Shown: positions 34,912 through 43,457 of the stretch, one piece after another
How the letters are laid out: each line of letters opens with the position of its first letter
Position numbering within the stretch: position 1 is the first letter of the stretch
NCBI GenBank assembly: GCA_910584945.1
Contig: CAJUDY010000016.1
Coordinates: 8,420 to 72,419, forward strand
Reading direction: 5' to 3'
Length of the DNA stretch: 64,000 bases
DNA from: an uncultured Lachnospiraceae bacterium
GTDB lineage: Bacteria; Bacillota; Clostridia; Lachnospirales; Lachnospiraceae
Translations under genes and position numbers: made by a program
Notes under the pieces: model-generated
Told to the model about the DNA's origin: nothing
The model's database searches: none
Seen by the model: the letters and a program-made list of their open reading frames with translations, nothing else

Positions 34912-35455
34912 TTATTTTATGAGGTAAGTGTCAAAAGTATTTTGACACCTATGATACCACGGATTGCACCGCGCGCTGCGCTCCCGCATATACGCGATGC
35001 GGTATTCGTCGTGGATTGAACCGTCTTCCTCCACCTGGTCCTCCGCGCCCAGCCCGTTCTCCACGATCATCAGCGGGATCTGCCAGCGGCCGTAGAACTC
35101 ATTCAGCAGATAACGCAAGCCTTTGGGATCAATGGTCCATCCCCACTGGCTCTGTTCCAGATAGGAGTTGCCCGGACCCCGCATCATATTGCCGTTCGCC
35201 ACCGGCACCGTGGGATCGTCCGTGGCCGTGCTGCTGGAGTAGTAACTGAAGCTGAAGAAATCCACCGCTTCATGACTGGGATAGTGATACTCCGGCAGGA
35301 TGCCGTCGGTCACATGGCGGGCGGGGCGTCGTCTTGATCCCCCCTGTCATCACGTCCGGAACGGAGAGTCCCTTCCCGCCTTCGTGAACGCCCCCTTCAA
35401 ACTGATTGGCAGCCGTCGCGCCGCCCCATAAAAAACCATTCGGAAATTGATACAT
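34912..35455 (-). pseudogene. Internally deleted GH1 6-phospho-beta-glucosidase
   Basis: The intact N-terminus (FPNGFLWGGATAANQFEGGV, with AGGAGG and ATG at 35455) breaks off after about 45 codons and rejoins, out of frame, the C-terminal third: YHYPSHEAVDFFSFSYYSSS, then IPLMIVENGLGAEDQ, which holds the catalytic nucleophile Glu (VENG). The acid/base Glu region and most of the barrel are gone and the far C-terminus is also cut. The gene belonged with the PTS ruin just upstream. Confidence 0.85.
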
Positions 35456-35480
35456 GACTGATAGTTCCTCCTCATCACTG

Positions 35481-35925
35481 TTATTTCGACGCCTGAATCA
35501 CTTTGGTGCCAGACTCCACCGTACCCTCTGCGGTCCGCACAATCGATGCGTAATCGTCGGGATTCTGCACGATCACCACTGCCACGTCCGGATGGCCCGC
35601 ATCCGCGATGGCCTTGCGGTCAAAGGTCATTAAAAGCTGTCCGGCTTTTACCTCGTCTTCTTCTTTTACTTTGATGTCAAAACCGGTTCCGCCCATGTCC
35701 ACAGTATCCACGCCCACATGGATCAGAAGCTCCATGCCGTCCGCGCTGACAAGACCGATGGCGTGACCTGTATCCGCCGCCTGTACGACCTTTCCGTCAA
35801 AGGATGCCATCCGCCTTCTGGGTGTCTTTCAGGGTAAAGCGAAGTCTCGTCTGGCAGTGCCGCGCCGCAGCCCGAGGCCGCCGACACGATCCCTGAAATG
35901 TTCCGGAGCATTTCTTTGATAGTGA
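35481..35925 (-). pseudogene. Ruin of a beta-glucoside PTS EIIBCA gene
   Basis: Upstream part: a frame-shifted EIIB start ending in HCQTRLRFTLKDTQKAD, the phosphocysteine region of Bgl-type EIIB. The whole EIIC membrane domain is missing. A frame then reads ASFDGKVVQAADTGHAIGLV ... LLIHVGVDTVDM, the EIIA-Glc-type domain with both active-site His. A 109-codon product from 35810 could still be made as an isolated EIIA piece, but its N-terminal strands are absent. Divergent from the intact RpiR regulator. Confidence 0.75.
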
Positions 35926-36088
35926 TATTATAACAATTTCGTATTCCCGTTTCTACCGGCCCTGTTTCGGCCTGTTTCACAAAACGGCGCTCCTTCTTGG
36001 TATTTCGCAAAATATTTGTTTCAGTTTGTTTCAATTCTTGTTATAATCATGGAAACAGTGGAGATTTGCCACAGAGGAGGGGAGCGTT

Positions 36089-36982
36089 ATGACCTTATTT
36101 CAGCGTGTGGAAGAGCTGACCGTGACCAGCCAGAACAGTTCCAAAAAGTCCATCGGGGAATTTGTTATGAGAAAGAAGAACCATGTAAGTGAATATACGA
36201 CGCAGCAGATCGCGGACGAGACCTATACTTCCAAAGCGGCTCTTGTCCGCTTCGCCAAAGCGCTGGGATACCGGGGATGGAAAGAATTTGCAGGAGCATT
36301 TGCGGCAGAGCAGCATTATCAGGAAAGCCATTATTCTGACATCGACCCGAATTTCCCCTTTACCGGAGACGACACGATTCCCGACATCATTCAGAAAATG
36401 TCCAGCCTGCAGGTGGAAAGCATCCTGGATACAGCAGATCTTTTAAATCCCCGCACCATAAAAAAAGCGGCGGATCTGCTGGTAAGCTCCAGACGAACCG
36501 CCCTCTTTGGCCTGAGCCCGAATCTTCTGCTGGGACAGCTGTTTTACCGCCGCATGATGACCATCAATAAGCCAGTGGAAATTCCGCTGCTGAACGATTC
36601 CGGACTTCTTGCCTCTTCTCTGACCAGCGAGGACTGCGCCATCCTGATCTCTTACTCCGGCAACACCAGGACCCGCGAACCGGTGAGCCTGCTGCCCATC
36701 CTGGAGTCCCGGAAGGTGCCCGTCATCGCCGTCACCAGCGTGGGGAATAATAAACTGCGCATGCACGCCCACTATACCTTCTCCATCTCTTCCCGGGAAA
36801 AGCTGTACAGCAAGATCTCCACCTTTGCCACGGAAAAATCCATTGAATTCATACTGGACGTGCTGTTTTCCGTGTGCTTTTCCCTTTCCTATCAGGAAAA
36901 CCTGAACACAAAGATCAACAACGGAAAGGCCCTGGAGGGCGCACGGATCGCGACGAATCACGATCTTGTGGAGGAAGTTTAG
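36089..36982 (+). CDS. RpiR/MurR-family regulator
   Basis: 297 residues: an N-terminal HTH_6 domain (YTTQQIADETYTSKAALVRF, AKALGYRGWKEF) and a SIS domain (residues 130-260; LLISYSGNTRT-like ILISYSGNTRTREPVSLL) that binds phosphosugars. AGGAGGGG precedes the ATG. It is divergent from the ruined beta-glucoside PTS/GH1 operon, so it most likely controlled that operon and is now without a target there. Its own promoter probably includes TATAAT at about 36043. The 3' end overlaps the treR 3' end by 4 bp (convergent). Confidence 0.88.
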   Translation: MTLFQRVEELTVTSQNSSKKSIGEFVMRKKNHVSEYTTQQIADETYTSKAALVRFAKALGYRGWKEFAGAFAAEQHYQESHYSDIDPNFPFTGDDTIPDIIQKMSSLQVESILDTADLLNPRTIKKAADLLVSSRRTALFGLSPNLLLGQLFYRRMMTINKPVEIPLLNDSGLLASSLTSEDCAILISYSGNTRTREPVSLLPILESRKVPVIAVTSVGNNKLRMHAHYTFSISSREKLYSKISTFATEKSIEFILDVLFSVCFSLSYQENLNTKINNGKALEGARIATNHDLVEEV

Positions 36983-37710
36983 ATGCTTTTCCTAACCGCA
37001 TTGTCATAAAACCGAAAATAATCCGGCCGGTGGCGGGACTGGGTATACTCAAACATCACGCCGTCGCTGTTGTAGGTCTGGCTGCTGACCACCGCCATGC
37101 AGTTGTAATCTCCTGCGTTCATCTCCAGGTATTTTTCATCAATCTGCGTCATCTTTTCGACGGTCATGACTCGTTTGCTGTTCACAATCGTCATGTGCAG
37201 CGTCTGTTCCAAATACTCATAAATCGAATTCCCCGCAATCTCTTCTGTAAGTCCGGGGACCGCCTCCTTCAGAAAATAATTGTGATTCAGAATCAGCGGC
37301 TTGCCATCCAGATAATGGACCCGCTGGATATAGTAAATGTCCGCTCCCACAGGAAAACCCGTGCGGCCCGCATGCTTTTGGTCCACCGCAAATTCGGTAA
37401 ATAAGACGACTCTGGTCAGCGGACGGTGGCCGTTGCGCTCAGCGGATTCCCGAAAACTTTCGATCTCTCCAATCGTAAAAGTCGTCTGCGTCACCGGCTG
37501 ATAGATATTGCGCACCCCTTTTCCCTGCATCGTCTGCACATAACCCTCGGTTACCAGAAGGCCGACCGCCCGGCGAAGGGTATTGCGGGAACAGCGATAG
37601 GTCTGAATCAGCGTGTTTTCCGAGGGCAGGAGTTCCTGGTACGCGTATACATCCGCTTCGATTTTCTGTTTTAAGTCTTTATAAATATTCTCATAGATTG
37701 CTTTTGGCAT
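36979..37710 (-). CDS. treR: Trehalose operon repressor, GntR family
   Basis: 243 residues: a GntR winged helix (YENIYKDLKQKIEADVYAYQ, LPSENTLIQTYRCSRNTLRR) followed by a UTRA effector domain (residues 90-235) that in TreR binds trehalose-6-phosphate. I start at the ATG at 37708-37710, with AGAGGTC 8 bp upstream; a longer frame would run across the promoter and operators. Divergent from the trehalose PTS gene, with operators TGTTTAAACA between them, one adjacent to its own promoter, implying autoregulation. Confidence 0.9.
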   Translation of the reverse strand: MPKAIYENIYKDLKQKIEADVYAYQELLPSENTLIQTYRCSRNTLRRAVGLLVTEGYVQTMQGKGVRNIYQPVTQTTFTIGEIESFRESAERNGHRPLTRVVLFTEFAVDQKHAGRTGFPVGADIYYIQRVHYLDGKPLILNHNYFLKEAVPGLTEEIAGNSIYEYLEQTLHMTIVNSKRVMTVEKMTQIDEKYLEMNAGDYNCMAVVSSQTYNSDGVMFEYTQSRHRPDYFRFYDNAVRKSI

Positions 37711-37743
37711 GTCTTTTGACCTCTTGTTTTCTTTTATGAGAAC

Positions 37744-37772
37744 ATTATAGGAAGAGAAAATCCAAAAGTCAA
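37744..37772 (-). promoter_or_regulatory. treR promoter
   Basis: Minus-strand TTGACT (37767-37772), 17-bp spacer, TATAAT (37744-37749). Operator 1 (37777-37788) lies 4 bp upstream of the -35. Confidence 0.75.
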
Positions 37773-37776
37773 CATC

Positions 37777-37856
37777 TTGTTTAAACAAATTCCAAAAAGG
37801 TATTGACATGTTTAAACAAGTATGATATAACAGGATCAAAGAAACATGTTTAAACA
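37777..37856 (+). promoter_or_regulatory. Trehalose PTS promoter with three TreR operators
   Basis: TTGACA (37803-37808), 17-bp spacer, TATAAC (37826-37831). The palindrome TGTTTAAACA occurs three times: inside TTGTTTAAACAA (37777-37788), filling the promoter spacer (37809-37818), and downstream of the start (37847-37856). Spacings of 30 and 38 bp are close to whole helical turns. Binding at the second site would block RNA polymerase directly. Confidence 0.85.
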
Positions 37857-37920
37857 AGTTTTAAGAAGCATAAAACAGCATCCGGGCGGATGCGGAACTT
37901 TCATCAGGAGGATTAAAGAG

Positions 37921-39903
37921 ATGGGTAAATACGCAGAAGACGCAAAACAGCTGCTGCGCCTGGTAGGCGGAAAAGAAAACATCGCGGCAGTCTCGCACTG
38001 TATGACGAGGATGCGCTTTGCTCTGGTGGACCCGGGGAAAGCGGATGTGGCAGCCATTGAGGCCATGAAAGTGGTAAAGGGAAGCTTTACCCAGTCGGGG
38101 CAGTTCCAGGTGATCATCGGCAATACGGTCTCTGATTTTTACAACGACTTTGTAAAAGAGGCCGGGATCGAGGGCGTGTCCAAGGACGCGGTCAAGCAGG
38201 CGGCGAAGAAAAATCAGAACGTCCTGCAGCGCATCGTCACCGCGCTGGCGGAGATCTTCGCGCCGCTGATTCCTGCCATCATCACCGGCGGTCTGATTCT
38301 CGGTTTTCGGAACTGTATTGACAGTCTGTATTTATTTGAGAACGGAACGAAGACGCTATGTGACATCAGCCAGTTCTGGGCAGGTCTCGACAGCTTTCTG
38401 TGGCTGATCGGAGAGGCGGTCTTCCATATGCTGCCAGTGGGCATCTGCTGGTCTGTGACAAAGAAGATGGGCACCACACAGATGCTGGGCATTGTCCTTG
38501 GTCTGACGCTGGTATCCGGACAGCTTCTGAACGCATACGCCGTGGCCGGAACCGCGGCGGCAGATATTCCAAAGTGGAATTTCGGCGGCTTTCAGGTCAA
38601 TATGATCGGTTATCAGGGACAGGTGATTCCCGCGATCCTGGCGGCATTTACGTTGGTGTATCTGGAAAAATTCTTCCGAAAGATCACGCCCCAGGTCATC
38701 TCCATGATTGTGGTACCGTTCCTAAGCCTGCTTTTGTCCGTCATCGCGGCCCATTTTGTGTTGGGACCCATCGGCTGGAAGATCGGCGCGGTTGTCTCCG
38801 CAATGGTATTTGCCGGAATCACCGGACCCTTCAAGGTCGTATTCGGCGCGGTATTTGGCGCAGTCTATGCTCCGCTGGTCATCACCGGACTTCATCACAT
38901 GTCCAACGCCATTGACTTACAGCTGATCGCGGACTACGGCGGGACCATGCTGTGGCCGATGATCGCCCTGTCCAATATCGCCCAGGGCTCGGCCGTGCTC
39001 GGCATGATCTGGCTCCAGAGAAAAGATCCGGAAGCCCAGGAAGTCAATATCCCGGCATGCATCTCCTGTTACCTCGGTGTGACCGAACCGGCGATCTTCG
39101 GCGTAAACTTAAAAAGAGGATTCCCCTTCATCTGCGGAATGATCGGCTCCGGTATCGCCGCCATCGTCTGCGTAGCCACCAGGACCACGGCAAACGCCAT
39201 CGGCGTCGGCGGTCTTCCCGGTATCTTGTCCATCCAGCCGCCGTTCATGGTTTCCTTTGCGATCTGCTCCCTGATCGCGCTGGCGGTTCCCTTCTGCCTG
39301 ACCGCGGTCGTCGGAAAGAAGCGCCTGCAGGCAGACCAGACACATGACACCGCAGATCTGACAGAGATTGCCGCCGGAGCGGGCTCAAGCGCATCGGCAG
39401 GCATTACAGCGTCTGTGATACGGGATCAGGAAGCTAAGAAAACGGCTCCCGGAACGCTGACCGCATTTTTATCCGGAAAAGCCATCCCGCTGAAGGAAGT
39501 GGGCGACGGCGTCTTCTCCGAAGGCATCATGGGCGACGGCCTGGCTATCATCCCGGAAAATGAGACACTGTACGCACCGGCAGACGCGGAAGTCACCGTC
39601 ATGATGCCGGACTCCCGCCATGCCTGCGGACTGAAGCTTCGTAACGGTATGGAAATCCTGCTGCATATCGGCATCGACACCGTAGATATGAACGGGGACG
39701 GCTTTGCATATCTGGTGAAGGAAGGCCAGAAGGTCAAAGCAGGAACGCCGCTGATCCGGTTTGACCGGGCCAAAATCCGGGCGGCGGGCCATCCGGACGT
39801 CACTGTATGCATCATCACCGACGAAGGAAACGCACAGAATATTCAGTTCCATACGGGAATGCAGGTAAAAGAGAACGAGACGACTGTGGCAGATTTCGCA
39901 TAA
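37921..39903 (+). CDS. treP: Trehalose-type PTS EIIBCA component
   Basis: 660 residues. EIIB (1-90) with the phosphorylated Cys in VSHCMTRMRFALVD; EIIC (about 110-480) with ten or so helices; EIIA (about 515-650) with active-site His residues in SRHACGL and EILLHIGIDTVDM. It imports trehalose as trehalose-6-phosphate. The start at 37921 is chosen for AGGAGG 9 bp upstream; the longer frame from 37846 begins inside operator 3. Followed 12 bp later by the phosphotrehalase. Trehalose rather than sucrose or beta-glucoside is inferred from treR and treC. Confidence 0.9.
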   Translation: MGKYAEDAKQLLRLVGGKENIAAVSHCMTRMRFALVDPGKADVAAIEAMKVVKGSFTQSGQFQVIIGNTVSDFYNDFVKEAGIEGVSKDAVKQAAKKNQNVLQRIVTALAEIFAPLIPAIITGGLILGFRNCIDSLYLFENGTKTLCDISQFWAGLDSFLWLIGEAVFHMLPVGICWSVTKKMGTTQMLGIVLGLTLVSGQLLNAYAVAGTAAADIPKWNFGGFQVNMIGYQGQVIPAILAAFTLVYLEKFFRKITPQVISMIVVPFLSLLLSVIAAHFVLGPIGWKIGAVVSAMVFAGITGPFKVVFGAVFGAVYAPLVITGLHHMSNAIDLQLIADYGGTMLWPMIALSNIAQGSAVLGMIWLQRKDPEAQEVNIPACISCYLGVTEPAIFGVNLKRGFPFICGMIGSGIAAIVCVATRTTANAIGVGGLPGILSIQPPFMVSFAICSLIALAVPFCLTAVVGKKRLQADQTHDTADLTEIAAGAGSSASAGITASVIRDQEAKKTAPGTLTAFLSGKAIPLKEVGDGVFSEGIMGDGLAIIPENETLYAPADAEVTVMMPDSRHACGLKLRNGMEILLHIGIDTVDMNGDGFAYLVKEGQKVKAGTPLIRFDRAKIRAAGHPDVTVCIITDEGNAQNIQFHTGMQVKENETTVADFA

Positions 39904-39915
39904 AGGAGAGACAGC

Positions 39916-41580
39916 ATGGCATATTTCAGTGATAAAGTCGTATATCAGATCTACCCGAAATCTTTTCGGGACACCAACGGGGATGGTTTTGGAGACCTCC
40001 CCGGGGTAATCGAAAAATTAGATTATCTTCAGGAATTAGGAGTAGATTATCTATGGCTGACCCCGTTTTTCCCCTCTCCCCAGAGGGATAACGGATACGA
40101 CGTGGCAGATTACCGGGAAGTCAATCCGCTCTTTGGAACGATGGCCGACCTGGAGGAACTGATTCGTCAGAGCGGCGAACGGGGTATGGGGATCATGCTG
40201 GATATGGTATTTAACCATACGTCCACCCAGCACGAGTGGTTCCAGAGAGCACTGGCCGGAGAGGAAAAATATCAGAACTACTACATTTTCAAGGAAGGCG
40301 TGCCGGACCGCGCCCCCACCAACTGGCAGTCCAAATTCGGCGGCCCCGCCTGGGAATATGTCCCCAAGCTGAAAAAATGGTACCTCCGGTTATTCGACGT
40401 CACCCAGGCGGATCTTAACTGGGATAACCCGGAGGTCCGGGAAGAGTTAAAAGACATCCTCCGTTTCTGGCAAGCAAAAGGCGTCCGGGGATTCCGTTTT
40501 GACGTGATCAATCTGGTCTCCAAGCCGGAGCAGATGGAAGACGACTTCGAGGGGGACGGTCGGAGACTCTACAGCGACGGCCCGCATATCCATGAATACC
40601 TGAAAGAACTGGTGAAAGACGCCGGGATCGAAGACTATGTCACCGTAGGGGAGATGTCCTCCACTTCACTCAAGCACTGTATCCGCTATTCCGCTCCGGA
40701 GGAAAAAGAGCTTTCCATGTGCTTTCATTTTCACCATCTGAAAGTGGACTATCAGGGCGGAGACAAGTGGTCCCTTATGGCTCCGGATTATAAAAAGTTA
40801 AAAGAGCTTTTTGTGGAATGGCAGACGGGCATGCAGGAAGGAAACGGCTGGAACGCCCTGTTCTGGTGCAACCACGACCAGCCCCGGATTGTGAGCCGAT
40901 TGGGCGACGAAGGGACTTACTGGAAAGAGTCGGCGAAGATGCTGGCCGGCATGATTCACCTGATGCGCGGCACTCCCTATATCTACCAGGGGGAAGAGAT
41001 CGGCATGCTGAACGCCCACTATCCCTCCATCAGGCAGTACCGGGATGTGGAGAGTCTCAATTATTACCAGATTCTGCTAGACCAGGGGAAGACAGAGGAA
41101 GAAGCCCTTAAGACTCTGGCCGCCAGATCCCGGGACAACAGCAGGACCCCCATGCAGTGGGGCGTCGGAAGATCTGTTGGCTTCTCCGAGGCAGAACCGT
41201 GGCTTCCGGTATCCTCCGCATTCCGGCCAGAAATCACCGTGGAAGCCCAGCAAAAAGACGAGGACTCCATCCTGGCTTTTTATAAGAGGCTGATTGCCAT
41301 GAGGAAAAAATACCCTGTGATCGCCGACGGCAGCATTTCTTTTCCGGTGACAGCGTCCGACCAGACGCTGGTATACGAGAGGGTGCTGGGGGACCAGCAC
41401 CTCGCAGTACTCTGCAATCTCAGCGGTCAAAGGCAGGACGTAAAGCGCTCCAAAACATGGCGCGGTTTCCGGGTTCTACTTGGCAACTATAACGACCGGG
41501 AAGTCTCCCCGGAAGAAGAATGTTATACGATGGACCCCTATGAATTCCTGGTTTTGGGAGATGTAAAAGATGAAGATTGA
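39916..41580 (+). CDS. treC: Trehalose-6-phosphate hydrolase (GH13)
   Basis: 554-residue cytoplasmic alpha-glucosidase-type enzyme cleaving trehalose-6-phosphate to glucose and glucose-6-phosphate. GH13 motifs in order: LDMVFNHTS, GFRFDVINLVSK (nucleophile Asp), VGEMSS (acid/base Glu) and FWCNHDQPR (third Asp). The N-terminus VVYQIYPKSFRDTNGDGFGD and full family length agree with phosphotrehalases. AAGGAGAG precedes the ATG. Last gene of the tre unit; a truncated AAA-ATPase remnant follows at once and I see no clear terminator. Confidence 0.92.
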   Translation: MAYFSDKVVYQIYPKSFRDTNGDGFGDLPGVIEKLDYLQELGVDYLWLTPFFPSPQRDNGYDVADYREVNPLFGTMADLEELIRQSGERGMGIMLDMVFNHTSTQHEWFQRALAGEEKYQNYYIFKEGVPDRAPTNWQSKFGGPAWEYVPKLKKWYLRLFDVTQADLNWDNPEVREELKDILRFWQAKGVRGFRFDVINLVSKPEQMEDDFEGDGRRLYSDGPHIHEYLKELVKDAGIEDYVTVGEMSSTSLKHCIRYSAPEEKELSMCFHFHHLKVDYQGGDKWSLMAPDYKKLKELFVEWQTGMQEGNGWNALFWCNHDQPRIVSRLGDEGTYWKESAKMLAGMIHLMRGTPYIYQGEEIGMLNAHYPSIRQYRDVESLNYYQILLDQGKTEEEALKTLAARSRDNSRTPMQWGVGRSVGFSEAEPWLPVSSAFRPEITVEAQQKDEDSILAFYKRLIAMRKKYPVIADGSISFPVTASDQTLVYERVLGDQHLAVLCNLSGQRQDVKRSKTWRGFRVLLGNYNDREVSPEEECYTMDPYEFLVLGDVKDED

Positions 41581-41735
41581 AAGGTATCCCGCCGGTCATG
41601 CATCAGATATTTGCTGCGAAGCATGCCAAGAAAATCGAGAAAACTCTTGTGTCCCTCTGCCTGATCTACTTCGTCGATCATGAGCACCACCGGCCTGTCC
41701 GCCGTCTGACACATAAAGGAAACCATTCTTGACAC
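41581..41735 (-). pseudogene. Fragment of an AAA-family ATPase
   Basis: RPVVLMIDEVDQAEGHKSFL, then DFLGMLRSKYL and RRDTFQS, is the Walker B segment of a small-AAA family seen in Clostridia. Only about 50 codons remain, ending exactly at the treC stop region, where homology changes to unrelated sequence. Confidence 0.7.
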
Positions 41736-41739
41736 TGTG

Positions 41740-42009
41740 CGAAAATCGGATTCCTTTCCGTCTGTTGCGTTCCGCCACTGTATTCACATTTTTTGTGTAG
41801 ATATGCTGTCTGTGAACACGGACTATACCATGCAGGAGATTGCACAGATGGTAGGATATTCCAATAATAATTATTGGGGGAAGGTGTTTAAAGCCTCCAA
41901 AGAAATCACCCCGGATAAATTCAAGAAGCAGTCCAGCCAGCATGATTTTGTGCGGGCAGTCTATGAACCCCCACGGCATATATGGTACTTACAATTTCAC
42001 GATGCATGA
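41740..42009 (+). pseudogene. C-terminal fragment of an AraC-type regulator
   Basis: LSVNTDYTMQEIAQMVGYSN followed by NNYWGKVFKASKEITPDKFK is the second helix-turn-helix of AraC/XylS regulators. The first helix-turn-helix and sensor part are missing and the opening codons look like unrelated sequence. Head-to-head junction with the AAA fragment at about 41736. Confidence 0.6.
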
Positions 42010-42046
42010 GATAGACTATTATACTGTTGGTTGATAGCTGCTACTC

Positions 42047-42075
42047 TTGAAAATTCTTTCTCCCTTTAGTATAAT
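42047..42075 (+). promoter_or_regulatory. Promoter of the binding protein/chemoreceptor pair
   Basis: TTGAAA (42047-42052), 17-bp spacer, TATAAT (42070-42075), near consensus. Confidence 0.75.
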
Positions 42076-42129
42076 AAATCCAGCAGAAAACGCAATAAAA
42101 TTATGAAAGGATTTATTTATCTTCCGACC

Positions 42130-43365
42130 ATGAAAAAAAATTCTCTTTTTCTTATTCTGGCAGTGGGCGTCCTGTCTTTGTGCGGCGGATGTAAAAAGCA
42201 GGAACCGCTTCCTGCCGACTCTGATTCATCCGAATCCGTGATCCCTTTAACCGTATGGAGTGGAGAAGAGGACGAAGCGCTTCTGAAGGAGATCTGTTCC
42301 TCTTTCCAGTCCCACTATGCCGGCCAGGTCTCTTTTCAGATTACGTTTCAGCCCCAGAGCGAATCCGGGTGCAAGGATGCTCTGCTGGCAGATCTGGAGG
42401 GCGGCGCGGACGTATTTACCTTTGCGGACGATCAGCTGGCGGCGCTTGCTGCCGCGGGCGCGCTGGATCCCCTGGAAAACCCGGAAGAGATCCGCGCTTC
42501 CAATCTGCCCGCCTCGGTGGAAGCCGCCTCTGTAGGCGATACGCTCTACGCATTTCCGCTGACCGCAGATAATGGATACTTTCTATATTATAACAAGGCT
42601 TATTTTTCGGAAGACGACATACAGAGCATGAACCGAATGACAGAAATTGCCGCGGAACAGGAGCGGCTTTTAACCATGGACTGGTCCTCCGCCTGGTATG
42701 TGTATTCCTTTTTCGGCAATACCGGTCTGGAAGTGGGCCTGAATGAAGACGGCCTGACCAATTACTGTACCTGGAACAGCACGGAAGGTCCGATCCACGG
42801 CGTCGATGTGGCACAGGCCATGCTGGACATCGCCGCCAGTCCCGGCTTTGCCAGCCGCACCGATACGGAATTTCTGGCCGGCGTGCAGGATGGGTCCGTA
42901 ATCGCCGGAGTCAGCGGCGTCTGGAACAGCGTTGCGATCGAAGATGCCTGGGGTGAAAATACCGGAGCGGCAAAGCTGCCCTTCTATACCTGCAAAGACC
43001 AGCAAGTGCAGATGGCTTCCTTTTCCGGCTGCAAGCTGGTTGGCGTCAACGCCTATTCCCCGCAGAAGGAATGGGCGCTGAAGCTGGCTGAATGGATCAG
43101 CAATGAAAGCAGTCAGACCCTGCGTTTTGAACAACGGGGACAGGGACCGTCCAATATCCGGGCGGCAGATTCTGCCGCAGTTTTGGAGTCCCCCGCCATT
43201 GCCGCGCTGCTGGCGCAGTCGGAATTCTCCCAGCTCCAGCGGGTCGGGGGCAAATTCTGGGACCCTGTCTCTGCCTTTGCACTGAATATGGCCGAAGGGA
43301 ATCCTTCCGGCGCATCGCTTCAGGAACAGCTTGACCGGCTGGTGGAGGAGGTAACCGCGCGTTAA
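42130..43365 (+). CDS. Extracellular sugar-binding lipoprotein, MalE-like, without a transporter
   Basis: About 411 residues. Lipoprotein signal MKKNSLFLILAVGVLSLCGGC (lipid attachment at the last Cys). The mature part has the fold signature of ABC family-1 sugar-binding proteins: IPLTVWSGEEDEALLKEICS, ADVFTFADDQLAALAAAGAL, and VIAGVSGVWNSVAIEDAWG. No permease or ATPase gene is adjacent. Instead a methyl-accepting chemotaxis protein follows after 92 bp, suggesting this protein presents sugar to the receptor. The ATG at 42130 fits the signal peptide; an upstream ATG at 42103 is also in frame and neither has a good ribosome-binding site. Confidence 0.8.
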   Translation: MKKNSLFLILAVGVLSLCGGCKKQEPLPADSDSSESVIPLTVWSGEEDEALLKEICSSFQSHYAGQVSFQITFQPQSESGCKDALLADLEGGADVFTFADDQLAALAAAGALDPLENPEEIRASNLPASVEAASVGDTLYAFPLTADNGYFLYYNKAYFSEDDIQSMNRMTEIAAEQERLLTMDWSSAWYVYSFFGNTGLEVGLNEDGLTNYCTWNSTEGPIHGVDVAQAMLDIAASPGFASRTDTEFLAGVQDGSVIAGVSGVWNSVAIEDAWGENTGAAKLPFYTCKDQQVQMASFSGCKLVGVNAYSPQKEWALKLAEWISNESSQTLRFEQRGQGPSNIRAADSAAVLESPAIAALLAQSEFSQLQRVGGKFWDPVSAFALNMAEGNPSGASLQEQLDRLVEEVTAR

Positions 43366-43457
43366 ATGATACTGGCCGTCAATACAATATGCCGGCAGTG
43401 CAGAACCCGGGGATCATGGTTCCCGGCCCGATGAAAACAAAATCTGGAGGAGATCCT

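Noticed and set aside
35820..36034. Small open frame upstream of the EIIA piece
   Set aside because: It is a frame-shifted reading of the EIIB start; the correct frame shows the HCQTRLRF motif of Bgl-type EIIB.
37846..37920. N-terminal extension of the trehalose PTS protein
   Set aside because: The upstream ATG is part of operator 3 and lacks a ribosome-binding site; AGGAGG before 37921 decides the start.
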